A DNA stretch of 64,000 nt from Paenibacillus prosopidis (GCF_003337375.1 NZ_QPJD01000012.1:124001-188000); one strand, 5' to 3'. Counted from the stretch's first letter, positions 9,774 to 17,460 are shown. Notes: a model not told the origin generated them from the sequence alone. Made by a program: numbers and translations.

Positions 9774-9944
9774 TTAGCTCCAAACGTAAGCGTAGCCGCT
9801 GCTTTTTTTGTTTTTATTGTTTAGTTCACCAAGAAGAGCCTTTTGTTCGGCTGCAGATACACCCGCTAATTGGAGTTGTCCACCCATGGCCATGGACATC
9901 TTCTCCGTACTGCTTACCAATTGACGAATTGTTTCTTTCAACAT
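9774..9944 (-). CDS. comX: ComX-like pheromone precursor peptide (56 aa)
   Basis: A short gene of 57 codons on the minus strand. Start ATG 9944 with GGAGGAG 5-10 bases upstream; stop TAA at 9774. The peptide begins MLKETIRQLVSS, has a Gly/Met-rich middle, a Lys/Asn-rich stretch and ends SSGYAYVWS, with a single Trp55 one residue before the C-terminus. Known of the family: ComX is cut from a short precursor, and one Trp near the C-terminus is isoprenylated by ComQ. The identification rests on size, the lone C-terminal Trp and the exact comQ-X-P-A gene order; precursor sequences diverge too much for a direct match. The mature length cannot be told from sequence. Confidence 0.85.
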   Translation of the reverse strand: MLKETIRQLVSSTEKMSMAMGGQLQLAGVSAAEQKALLGELNNKNKKSSGYAYVWS

Positions 9945-10071
9945 TGTAACTCCTCCGCTTCTCTTCTAAAATTTGCTATAGATAATACCTTTCTACTATA
10001 ACAGGAAAAGAATCGACAGAAAACGCAAAACTGATTCGTATTTACCGAAAGAGCTTTTGCGTGGTTTGTAA

Positions 10072-11001
10072 TTATGCAGTTTCTTGGTTTAATATCTGTA
10101 AAAATGTCGATTTCCAAGGACTTGCTTCCTGTATAGAGCCTAGTAATTCTTCAAAACGGTTATAGTGCATGCGGCTCATGACAGATCCATATAAAATAGC
10201 TCCTGTCCGTTCACATGCTTCCCGGAAGCGCTCACGGTTTAGTGCTACATCATCGACAGATAACTTGCCTTGAAAATAATCATTAATCCAACGATCCTCT
10301 TCCGCTTCCCCTTCTATTAAATAAAGAGTTAGAAGCGTACGCTTGCGCTTCAAGAAGTCGCTTTTGTCATCCCAGCGCAACAAATCCCGCAGGTCATTTT
10401 GGATTTGCGCGGCAATGCCCACCTCCGTCGCATATTCCGCTACGGTGGAATGCCAAGATTGGCCGGCAAGCATAACGCCTGTCATACAAGCAAATAACAG
10501 CAATGCCGCTGATTTTTGTTTGACCATGTCAAAATATGACTGCTCATCCGTAATCTCGTTCATAATATCGATCATTTGACCATTGGCAGCCCGGAGGATT
10601 TGGCCATTCATCATCTCCGCAAGTGCAATTCGAGTCTCACTGTCCATTGCGCATTCAAGCATCGCCTGCTGCGATAACGTAAGAAGCGCCGATGCGACAT
10701 GAATCGCGGCAGGCTGCGGTACTTGCATCCATACTTTAGCCGGGGCATCTTGGTCCTGTAAATCATCTAATATGTCTGATGCCAGAATAAACAGTTCGAC
10801 TGCTGCCGCCGCTTGATAGACGACTTCTTCCGTACCGCCGAACATTCGATAGTGAATAATGGTCAGTTGACCGAACTTCGTCGATTCTTGCAGCTTGTCC
10901 TCAATAAAAAGCTCAGCATAACGCACAAGCGGCTCAGCTGTAAACCAGCGCTGAACAAGCTTGCGCATTTGCTGTCCAATGAGTGGAATACAATCGTTCA
11001 C
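10072..11001 (-). CDS. comQ: ComQ-like isoprenyl transferase
   Basis: 309 residues with the trans-isoprenyl diphosphate synthase fold. Seen: first Asp-rich motif DDLQD at 79-83 and second motif NDLRD at 202-206, both needed to bind Mg and prenyl diphosphate, plus a KQKSA stretch between them. Its position immediately before the comX-like gene (127-base gap) argues for ComQ (Trp prenylation and precursor processing) rather than a chain-elongating synthase. The start is GTG 11001 with GGAGG 7 bases upstream. The comQ-comX gap is larger than in B. subtilis and could hold a separate promoter. Confidence 0.85.
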   Translation of the reverse strand: MNDCIPLIGQQMRKLVQRWFTAEPLVRYAELFIEDKLQESTKFGQLTIIHYRMFGGTEEVVYQAAAAVELFILASDILDDLQDQDAPAKVWMQVPQPAAIHVASALLTLSQQAMLECAMDSETRIALAEMMNGQILRAANGQMIDIMNEITDEQSYFDMVKQKSAALLLFACMTGVMLAGQSWHSTVAEYATEVGIAAQIQNDLRDLLRWDDKSDFLKRKRTLLTLYLIEGEAEEDRWINDYFQGKLSVDDVALNRERFREACERTGAILYGSVMSRMHYNRFEELLGSIQEASPWKSTFLQILNQETA

Positions 11002-11049
11002 AATCGTTCCTCCGCATATTTCAACATAATTCCAGTATACTATGTTTGG

Positions 11050-11277
11050 TTATGGAAACATACGGTGAACTTTATTAACAACCAGGCTTAGCCAATTCAA
11101 TCTTATGATCCGGCTGTAGTCCTTTATGCTTTTGCGCTTGATTTCTTCTTTGCTGCTTTTCTCGTTATTCTCCTCCTCATTCATTTGGTTAATTAAAAAC
11201 GCAATCATCTCCATCCTTTTCTCGATTAGTCTTCTACGCTCGACTGATGGACTTTCGATGCGTTTACGATGATCCAT
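11050..11277 (-). CDS. Small charged protein of unknown function (75 aa)
   Basis: 75 residues, rich in Arg, Lys and Glu, with a predicted helical N-terminal two thirds (ERRRLIEKRMEMIAFLINQMNEE) and a basic tail. No signal peptide or membrane segment, and no family recognised. It resembles Spo0E-type small helical regulators in size but lacks their SQELD motif. GGAGG lies 12 bases before the ATG, a little far. It sits between the ABC ATPase gene (45-base gap) and comQ (48-base gap) in the same direction, so it is probably cotranscribed with the quorum-sensing genes. Confidence 0.55.
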   Translation of the reverse strand: MDHRKRIESPSVERRRLIEKRMEMIAFLINQMNEEENNEKSSKEEIKRKSIKDYSRIIRLNWLSLVVNKVHRMFP

Positions 11278-11322
11278 GACCTGAAAAGACCTCCTTGAGG
11301 TTTTGCTTCTGCACAGGATCGT

Positions 11323-12066
11323 TTATACGCTAACACTCCCTTGTATATCTACCGCATAATACATATAGACCGCTTCCATCGTCAATCCGCCGCCCGGCAG
11401 CTCCGAGATAAGTCTTGAGGGATTGTCGCATATAATGAACTCTCCTTTTCGCATGACTCCTACACGATTACAGTTGCGTTGAAGCTCCTCCATATCATGT
11501 GAAGCTACCACTATGGTTTTGCCTTGCTTCCTTAAGTCAACCAATAATGACCAGTAATCTTTTTTGGTTTGCGGATCCAAGCCGGTTGTTGGCTCATCCA
11601 AAAAAATAATTTTCGGATCGTTCACGAGCGCAATTGCAAGTGCCGTTCGTTGCCTCCAACCGCCTGACAATCGTTTAATCAATTTATCTGAATAAGGACC
11701 GAGCCCGAATTGCTCGATAATACGATTCAGATCGCTTTTACGTTTATAAAAGGCTTGAAAAACCTCCAGCGCTTCACGCACATTCATTTTATCGACTAAG
11801 GACGTACTTTGCAGATGGATCCCGATTTCTTCCTTCAGACGTTCTGCTTCTTGGAGCGCATCAAATCCCAGTACTTCAATACTTCCCGTATCCGGCGTAC
11901 GAAGGCCCATTAACATTTCCAGCAGCGTCGTTTTTCCTGCGCCATTCGTTCCCATTATACCGAAAATTTCGCCTTGTTTTACTTGAAAGGATACATGATC
12001 GACTGCTGTATTCGCACCATAATACTTGCTGATCGAGCTTACCTGAATGACCGTTTGCTTCTCCAT
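11323..12066 (-). CDS. ABC transporter ATP-binding protein at the head of the comQXPA operon
   Basis: 247 residues. Seen: Walker A GTNGAGKTT, signature LSGGW, Walker B IIFLDEPTTGLD and the switch histidine in SHD; the arrangement matches DrrA/CcmA-type exporter ATPases. No permease gene is adjacent on either side, which is unusual. The start is ATG 12066 (GGAGG 11 bases upstream); the ATG 18 bases earlier has no ribosome site. Spacing suggests it is the first gene of a transcript running through comA. A role in peptide export or self-protection is inference only. Confidence 0.85.
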   Translation of the reverse strand: MEKQTVIQVSSISKYYGANTAVDHVSFQVKQGEIFGIMGTNGAGKTTLLEMLMGLRTPDTGSIEVLGFDALQEAERLKEEIGIHLQSTSLVDKMNVREALEVFQAFYKRKSDLNRIIEQFGLGPYSDKLIKRLSGGWRQRTALAIALVNDPKIIFLDEPTTGLDPQTKKDYWSLLVDLRKQGKTIVVASHDMEELQRNCNRVGVMRKGEFIICDNPSRLISELPGGGLTMEAVYMYYAVDIQGSVSV

Positions 12067-12118
12067 TCCGTGGATAACCTCCATTCACACTTTAACGCCT
12101 GCGAGAGCTTACCGTTGC

Positions 12119-12187
12119 AAGGTGAGATTTATGTAATTGGTATGCGTTATAGTTTTACGATAACGTATGCCAATCGCTTTTTCACCG
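12119..12187. repeat. Long stem-loop in the leader region of the ABC/comQXPA operon
   Basis: A 15-bp stem (12136-12150 with 12160-12174, two G-U type pairs) with a 9-base loop. GGTGA at 12121-12125 and TCACC at 12182-12186 can extend it. No U-run follows on the minus strand, so it is not a plain terminator. It may be an RNA or protein-binding structure. Confidence 0.5.
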
Positions 12188-12207
12188 AAAACTTCACTCG
12201 TAATTCA

Positions 12208-12241
12208 CGCAAAGTTTTTGCGCTCCGCAACGCAAGCGCAA
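12208..12241 (-). promoter_or_regulatory. TTGCG-rich candidate operator upstream of the comQXPA operon
   Basis: Read on the minus strand, TTGCG occurs at 12237-12241, 12231-12235, 12226-12230 and 12208-12212, with one opposing CGCAA at 12218-12222. The B. subtilis ComA box is TTGCGG-N4-CCGCAA; the half-site is the same but the spacing here is not. Possibly an autoregulatory site for the ComA-like regulator; it could also be chance. Confidence 0.3.
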
Positions 12242-12289
12242 AATAGAGGCCTCCACTGAACGAATATCGCTGAAAAGAAGGATAAAGTT

Positions 12290-12579
12290 CTATCCACACT
12301 TATACACAGAAATATCCACAACACTGAATAAATTGTTAGTTAATTCTGTCGAAAGCAATCCAGTAATGACGTACTATTTTCGCGGTAATCCGACATTTGT
12401 AGGTCCATTTTCACAGGACGGCGGCATTAATCCACATTATCCACAATATTCACAATGCATTTTTGAAAATTCTATCCCCTTTTCACTCACAATGTTAAGC
12501 TGCCGTAAACCCAGTGTTTTAGGGCATTAAATAACTTTATTCACAAAAACGCGACCGTTTGTGGATAACTTTGTGCACA
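12290..12579. promoter_or_regulatory. DnaA-box cluster in a 538-base gene-free region
   Basis: The gap 12067-12604 holds no gene. It carries matches to the DnaA box TTATNCACA at 12300-12308, 12437-12445, 12537-12545 and (minus strand) 12560-12568. Further one-mismatch copies are at 12290-12298, 12312-12320, 12428-12436, 12446-12454 and 12571-12579. Nine boxes in 290 bases is far above expectation. There is no dnaA, dnaN, rpmH or gyr gene nearby, so it is not the chromosomal oriC. B. subtilis is known to have dispersed DnaA-box clusters that titrate DnaA and restrain initiation, and this is the best comparison. A Spo0A box (TGTCGAA, 12347-12353) lies inside. Confidence 0.75.
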
Positions 12580-12604
12580 ACACTAATTTTGGAAGGAAAA
12601 CGAG

Positions 12605-13417
12605 TTATTTTCTTTTCCCGATATACAACAAATGTGAGGAAACACCTAATATATTCACATTTTCGGCTGACTTATAGATAAGATCCATAATCTTTGTATA
12701 TACCTCATCTCCACAACAACGCCAATAGTCGAATTGCTCCTGCTTAAGAGAACCAGCTATGCCCGATGATCCGATCAGCTTAACACTTTCAAATCCGTGT
12801 AATTCCATGAACGGTCTTATGTCTTCTATATTAAAGTAGTAAGCGCCTGTGAACCTTCCTTCGTCCGAATGATTAAATAGACCCGTTTCCAAAAAAGTTT
12901 GAATGTCATCGATATTATCGTTAGGCTTCCAACTTTGCGGATGTGCGAGTGAGGTCATTAAATGCCGGATTCGGGTCATAAAGGCTACAAAAACGACGCC
13001 ACCGCTCTTCGTAACGCGGAAAAGCTCTTTTACAGCACGGCTTCTATCGTCCAGCTGCTGCAAGTGATACAGCGGACCCAACATAAGAGAAGCATCAAAC
13101 TGCTCGGGCGCAAACCTATTCAAATCCATTGCATTCGCAGTATAAAAGCCTTTGAAGCGTTCTGTTAGACGGAGCTCGACCGCCTTATCGCGAGCCATTT
13201 CGACAAGCCTTGGAGTCAAGTCCGTAAGTGTAACATCATATCCGCATTTCGCCAGCTCCATTGCGTATTTTCCCGGACCCGCACCATTATCTAAAATGTG
13301 GCCGCTTTCCGGTAGAAACCGTCTGATGTAATGCCAGTTCACCTTGAATTCAAGGGGCTCTCTGTCGAGACGCCCCCATTCATCAAATTGGTTGTAATAA
13401 TCAATAATTTTATTCAA
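12605..13417 (-). CDS. Class I SAM-dependent methyltransferase
   Basis: 270 residues with the Rossmann-type SAM-binding fold: motif I ILDNGAGPGKYAMELA at 41-56, an acidic residue ending strand 2 (TLTDLTP), and the post-motif MLGPLYHL. Substrate unknown. The type is common in Paenibacillus as a stand-alone gene. ATG start with GGGAGAGGA about 9 bases upstream. It stands alone between the DnaA-box region and leuA. Confidence 0.85.
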   Translation of the reverse strand: MNKIIDYYNQFDEWGRLDREPLEFKVNWHYIRRFLPESGHILDNGAGPGKYAMELAKCGYDVTLTDLTPRLVEMARDKAVELRLTERFKGFYTANAMDLNRFAPEQFDASLMLGPLYHLQQLDDRSRAVKELFRVTKSGGVVFVAFMTRIRHLMTSLAHPQSWKPNDNIDDIQTFLETGLFNHSDEGRFTGAYYFNIEDIRPFMELHGFESVKLIGSSGIAGSLKQEQFDYWRCCGDEVYTKIMDLIYKSAENVNILGVSSHLLYIGKRK

Positions 13418-13475
13418 AACGATCCTCTCCCAATAAAGATTATTTTGAATGGTAACGCTTTGAATCGATCATCGA

Positions 13476-15041
13476 TTAGTTAGCCGCTCTGCTTGAGCTC
13501 GAGTCGACGACTCTGCTGCCCGTTGTCATAACCGCTTGATTACAAGCCGCAACATACGCTTGCGCCGCTGCTAAAACAATGTCGTTGTGTATGGAAGTGC
13601 CCCGGAAGCGCTGCTGCTTGTGAACAATGCTGACAACCGCCTCTCCGTGAGCATCTTCGCCTGTGGATAAAGAGTGCAGCTCCAAATCCTCAAATTCGGC
13701 GGCGACTGGAATCGCCTGCTGGATCGCATGGATAACTGCTTCAAGCGGACCTGCTCCCATTGCGATATACGATTTCTCTGCTCCGAACTCATTTTCACGA
13801 ATCGTTACCGTTGCCGTCCGGGAACGTTGTGTACCTGCATATACTTGCAGATCAACGAGTACATAAGGATCCGGCTGTGTGTGGGTTAACTCGCCTGCAA
13901 TACGAATCAGCTCATCGTCGGTTACGATTTTTTGCGCGTCAGCCTTCTCTTTGAACTTGTCATAAACATCCTGCAGCTGCGCGTCCGTTACCTCAATGCT
14001 GTATTCAGACAGCCGATGCTTAATGGCATGGCGACCGGAATGCTTGCCCAGTATAATCATATTACGTGGAATACCCATCGCTTCCGGATCCATTATTTCG
14101 TACGTATTGCGATTTTTCAGCAGACCATCCTGATGAATACCGGACTCGTGCTGGAAGGCATTGCGGCCTACAATCGGCTTATTGTAAGCGATCGGGAAAT
14201 GCATCGCGCGGCTGACCATACGTGATGTTTCATAGATTTCACTAATGTCGATATTTGTTTCCGCCTGCATCGCATCCTTGCGCGTTTCAATAGCCATAAC
14301 AAGCTCTTCAAGCGAACAGTTACCCGCTCGTTCGCCGATACCGTTCATCGTTACTTCGATTTGCGTTGCGCCGGCATTAATTGCCGCCAGACTGTTTGCT
14401 ACCGCGAGTCCAAGATCGTTATGGCAATGTGCGCTATACCTTACCGTTTCTCCTCCTCTCGCCTGCTTTCGAACCGAACGGAACAGCTCTGCCATCTCAT
14501 CCGGCATCGCATAACCGAGCGTATCCGGTAAATTAATAATAGTGGCGCCTTCGGCAATAACCGCTTCTACAAGCTGTATGACGAAGTCACGGCCTGAACG
14601 CGTAGAATCCATCGCCGAGAACTCAATTTCATCAACAAATTGTTTACCGTAGGCGACCATCTCGCGAGCAATCTTTACAACCTCGTCGCGTGATTTACGC
14701 AGCTGGTGATTCAGATGAATATCCGATGAGGAGATAAACAGGTGAAGCCTTCTCCGTGCCGCATCCTGCGTTGCCTTTACTGCAGCATCGATGTCTACCT
14801 TTACCGCCCGGGCAAAACCGGCAATTTCTACATGCTGCAGTTCCCTTGAAATTTGTTGAATAGCCGCAAATTCACCTGGACTCGAAACGGCAAATCCCGG
14901 CTCAATGACATCAATGCCCAGCTTCCCCAGTTGACGGGCAATCACAATTTTGCGCTCGGAATCCAGCGATGCACCCGGCGATTGCTCGCCATCTCTTAAT
15001 GTCGTATCAAAAATCTGTATTTTTTTCATTTCGTTTGTCAT
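13476..15041 (-). CDS. leuA: 2-isopropylmalate synthase
   Basis: 521 residues. Condenses acetyl-CoA with 2-oxoisovalerate, the first committed step of leucine synthesis. Seen: [16 protein letters not shown] near 11-26, the [22 protein letters not shown] metal-binding segment, the [13 protein letters not shown] loop and a C-terminal LeuA dimer/allosteric domain (from about 385). The start is ATG 15041 with AGGAGG 9 bases upstream; the longer frame from 15134 has no such site. Downstream leuB/leuCD are not here. Expression is controlled by two upstream leucine T-boxes. Confidence 0.95.
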   Translation of the reverse strand: MTNEMKKIQIFDTTLRDGEQSPGASLDSERKIVIARQLGKLGIDVIEPGFAVSSPGEFAAIQQISRELQHVEIAGFARAVKVDIDAAVKATQDAARRRLHLFISSSDIHLNHQLRKSRDEVVKIAREMVAYGKQFVDEIEFSAMDSTRSGRDFVIQLVEAVIAEGATIINLPDTLGYAMPDEMAELFRSVRKQARGGETVRYSAHCHNDLGLAVANSLAAINAGATQIEVTMNGIGERAGNCSLEELVMAIETRKDAMQAETNIDISEIYETSRMVSRAMHFPIAYNKPIVGRNAFQHESGIHQDGLLKNRNTYEIMDPEAMGIPRNMIILGKHSGRHAIKHRLSEYSIEVTDAQLQDVYDKFKEKADAQKIVTDDELIRIAGELTHTQPDPYVLVDLQVYAGTQRSRTATVTIRENEFGAEKSYIAMGAGPLEAVIHAIQQAIPVAAEFEDLELHSLSTGEDAHGEAVVSIVHKQQRFRGTSIHNDIVLAAAQAYVAACNQAVMTTGSRVVDSSSSRAAN

Positions 15042-15070
15042 AGTCGTTAACCTCCTGAATTTTTTTGGAT

Positions 15071-15168
15071 CAAGCGTAAACGGCTTGCGCCGTCCTTGAC
15101 GGCATAAGCTCGTTTCGCGGTGAAATATAAGCATCGTATAAGGTTCAAATTTATACTTTCTTATATTT
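15071..15168. repeat. Copy A of a structured ~100-bp repeat (in the leuA leader)
   Basis: Begins with CAAGCGTAAACGGCTT, identical to the copy at 28941. The 3' half folds into a nested hairpin: outer stem 15123-15131 with 15160-15168, inner stem 15136-15141 with 15151-15156. The second copy has the same pairing with different bases. It sits between the second T-box terminator and the leuA ribosome site. Confidence 0.6.
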
Positions 15169-15171
15169 ACA

Positions 15172-15600
15172 AAAAAAAGCTCGCCGTCTCCTTGTAAGAG
15201 ACGACAAGCTTATACGCTGCCGTGGTGCCACTCTAATTGGCCGGACCTTGATGCAGAAGCTGTTTACAGTTGTCTTCTTCAAGACATCCATGTTGCTTAC
15301 TGCGGGTCCGTACCCGCTTAAATGCCCGATGACGGTGGCTAGCCGTAACGATGTACGCTTGGCTGCCGGAAAGACAACCCGTTTCCATCGATCCGCTCCC
15401 AGGCGAGATTCAAACTTCAGCTTCGACTGCGTCGCACCACCCCGCAGCTCTCTGCGCTATTCCGATTCTCCTGCTCACCGATTAGTGAGTTAGGAAAGCT
15501 TCGAATTCGCTTTGCCAGCCTAATGTTCTACTGCTCCTGTTCATTGCGTTTCCACACTATGTTATTTGTTGCCTACGGTAGTTCCATTCACATACTTCAC
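15172..15600 (-). promoter_or_regulatory. T-box riboswitch 2 (leucine, promoter-distal)
   Basis: A T-box leader that reads uncharged tRNA. On the minus strand: stem I with AGAGAGCTGCGG-GGTGGTGCGA (near 15450-15430), specifier region GAATCTCGCCTGGGAGC (near 15410-15394) aligning with specifier CUC (Leu), T-box core AGAGTGGCACCACGG at 15220-15234, and a terminator hairpin at 15179-15209 followed by a U-run. It directly follows T-box 1. A shift of one base would read AUC (Ile), but alignment with T-box 1 favours CUC. Confidence 0.85.
15179..15209 (-). terminator. Terminator of T-box 2
   Basis: A 12-bp stem (15179-15190 with 15198-15209, two G-U pairs) followed on the minus strand by a run of eight Us. 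It competes with the antiterminator formed by the T-box core. Confidence 0.9.
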
Positions 15601-15609
15601 TTCCAGGAC

Positions 15610-16011
15610 AACAAGAAAAGCCTGTCGTCTCTAAATTCAAGAGACGACAGGCTATAATGACCCGCGCGGTACCACCCTTGTTGACACCCTATACGTTCGC
15701 AAACGAGCAGGACGCCCACCTTAAGCATATGGCCAACTCCGGATGTTGACTCACATGCACCCGATTACGGGGGTTAACCGTACCAATGTACTGCATGGGC
15801 ATGCCTTCCGTTGCTTGCGCTGCCTCTGCTTCCACTGCTCCGCTCCCAGGCGAGTTTCAAGTATCCTTCGACTGCGTTGCACCGACCCGCAGCTCTCTGT
15901 GTCACAGCCCGGTAAGAATGAATATCATCCATTACGTTGCTGCCGACAATCCCGGACAAACTTTACTAATCCTGTTCTTTGCGTTTGTAACGTATGAAGT
16001 TTAAAGTATTG
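15610..16011 (-). promoter_or_regulatory. T-box riboswitch 1 (leucine, promoter-proximal)
   Basis: Stem I with AGAGAGCTGCGGGTCGGTGCAA (near 15898-15877), written here as its two parts AGAGAGCTGCG and GGTCGGTGCAA. Specifier region GAAACTCGCCTGGGAGC gives CUC (Leu). The T-box core AAGGGTGGTACCGCG is at 15665-15679 and the terminator at 15619-15653. A consensus sigma-A promoter lies just upstream. Confidence 0.9.
15619..15653 (-). terminator. Terminator of T-box 1
   Basis: A perfect 13-bp stem (AGCCTGTCGTCTC and its complement) with a 9-base loop, followed on the minus strand by UUUUCUUGUU. Confidence 0.9.
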
Positions 16012-16017
16012 TTGCTT

Positions 16018-16046
16018 ATTATATGCTCTTATAAATAGTCTGTCAA
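16018..16046 (-). promoter_or_regulatory. Sigma-A promoter of the T-box/leuA transcript
   Basis: Perfect consensus on the minus strand: TTGACA (16046-16041), 17-base spacer, TATAAT (16023-16018). A TGTCGAA Spo0A-box match lies 20 bases upstream at 16066-16072 (plus-strand orientation); its relevance is uncertain. Confidence 0.9.
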
Positions 16047-16130
16047 TTCAAAAAATTAATTACTCTGTCGAAACGGCTTGGCGACCGTACACTGCCCGTA
16101 ATCACAATAGCACAAGAAGATAATACGAAT

Positions 16131-16308
16131 GGGAAAAGCTCCTGCTAATCTTGTTCGAATACTTTCTTTGGGGTCATTTTACAGGAAAACCTCCCGGTAA
16201 TCTTGTGGAAAATCCCTCCTGCACAGGTAACGTGCCGAATCAGCGGGAGAAATTCCCGTTAAACCAGAGACAAACATCGTATATAGAATAATAGAGGGAG
16301 CTTTTCCT
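16131..16308. repeat. Repeat-rich intergenic element downstream of tsaD
   Basis: The gene-free stretch 16047-16395 holds an 11-bp inverted repeat, GGAAAAGCTCC near 16132-16142 and GGAGCTTTTCC near 16296-16306. Between the arms are imperfect repeats: CTCCTGCTAATCTTGT and CTCCCGGTAATCTTGT, plus a weaker third copy. No coding potential. Nature unknown; it may be a transcribed structure at the 3' end of the tsaD operon. Confidence 0.4.
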
Positions 16309-16341
16309 GTTCATTTTACCACGGGCGAAGGTGCACCATTC

Positions 16342-16404
16342 AGCTTCTAGCTTCTAGCTTCTAGCTTCTAGCTTCTAGCTTCCAGCTTCCCGCCTCTAGC
16401 TTCC
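16342..16404. repeat. Heptanucleotide tandem repeat at the tsaD stop codon
   Basis: Five perfect AGCTTCT units (16342-16376), two AGCTTCC units, one degenerate unit (16391-16397) and one more AGCTTCC (16398-16404). The tsaD stop codon (16396-16398) lies in the last units. Copy number may vary between strains. Confidence 0.85.
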
Positions 16405-17460
16405 AACAGACCAGCTTTCCAGTGAAAATCCGGGATCGGCCTTCATATCAAGATCGCTGAACTGCTTCCGTTTCAGCTTGAGTTGTGCGGCAGCGCCAAT
16501 CATTGCCGCGTTATCCGTACAAAGCGAGTTCGGAGGAATAAGCAGCGGAACGCCATCCGACTCACACCGTTCTGTCAATGCAGCTCGTAAGCCACGGTTG
16601 GCCGCAACACCGCCGCAAAGCAGCAATTGCTTAGCACCGTATTGATGAACAGCACGCAGCGCTTTTGTGACCAGCACCTCCGTAACCGACTCCTGAAATC
16701 CGCGCGCTAGAGCAGCTTCATTCAAATGCAGCCCCTTCATCCGCGTTTGGTTAATAACAGCGAGCACCGCCGATTTCAAGCCGCTGAAGCTAAAGTCGTA
16801 GCTGTCCGCTTCCAGCCATGCACGAGGCAGATCTATGGTTTCTTCCGAACCGACTGCGAGCCGGTCGATATGCGGTCCGCCAGGGTACGGCAAATGAAGC
16901 GCGCGCGCCACTTTGTCATATGCTTCACCTACCGCGTCATCCCTCGTACGGCCGATCAAACGGAATTCGCCTTCGCGCTCGAGCAGCACCAATTCGGTAT
17001 GACCGCCGGAAACAACGAGCGCCATACAAGGATATTCAATGTTATGCACGAGTTCGTTTGCATAAATATGTCCGGCAATATGATGCGTTCCGATTAACGG
17101 AATATCGAGTGCCATCGCCAGACTCTTGGCGGCTACGATCCCGACGAGCAGCGCTCCCACGAGCCCTGGACCCTGAGTCACAGCTACGGCCGACATATCC
17201 TTTAACGTTAAACCAGACTCCTTTACCGCCTGCTCAATAATGAGCGTTATCGACTCCACGTGCTTGCGTGAGGCAATTTCCGGCACAACTCCGCCGAAGC
17301 GCTCATGAATCTCGATTTGGCTCGAGACAACATTAGATAATATATGTTTGCCGCCGCGAATAACAGCTACTGACGTCTCATCGCAGCTCGTCTCCACAGC
17401 TAAAATAATATCGTTTGCCAATTCATAATTTACGGTATGTTCTGAGTTACTCACGTTCAT
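16396..17460 (-). CDS. tsaD: tRNA N6-adenosine threonylcarbamoyltransferase TsaD
   Basis: 354 residues. Transfers threonylcarbamoyl to A37 of ANN-reading tRNAs. Seen: [11 protein letters not shown] at 23-33, the metal-binding HHIAGH at 126-131 and the [10 protein letters not shown] segment near 285. Its start overlaps the rimI stop by 4 bases. Last gene of thiL-tsaE-tsaB-rimI-tsaD. Its final codons run into a heptamer tandem repeat. Confidence 0.97.
   Translation of the reverse strand: MNVSNSEHTVNYELANDIILAVETSCDETSVAVIRGGKHILSNVVSSQIEIHERFGGVVPEIASRKHVESITLIIEQAVKESGLTLKDMSAVAVTQGPGLVGALLVGIVAAKSLAMALDIPLIGTHHIAGHIYANELVHNIEYPCMALVVSGGHTELVLLEREGEFRLIGRTRDDAVGEAYDKVARALHLPYPGGPHIDRLAVGSEETIDLPRAWLEADSYDFSFSGLKSAVLAVINQTRMKGLHLNEAALARGFQESVTEVLVTKALRAVHQYGAKQLLLCGGVAANRGLRAALTERCESDGVPLLIPPNSLCTDNAAMIGAAAQLKLKRKQFSDLDMKADPGFSLESWSVGS

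Noticed and set aside
9740-9950. Non-coding gap between comP and comQ
   Set aside because: It contains a well-placed 57-codon gene with a strong ribosome site and a C-terminal Trp, read as comX.
11050-11277. Spo0E-family phosphatase
   Set aside because: Size fits, but the SQELD signature is absent.
12290-12579. Chromosomal or plasmid replication origin
   Set aside because: DnaA boxes are dense, but there is no dnaA, dnaN, recF, rpmH or rep gene nearby; a DnaA-titration cluster fits better.
15248-16004. Short open frames between leuA and tsaD
   Set aside because: They overlap the two T-box leaders, whose RNA structure explains the sequence.
16342-16404. CRISPR array
   Set aside because: Units are 7 bases with no spacers; a simple tandem repeat.
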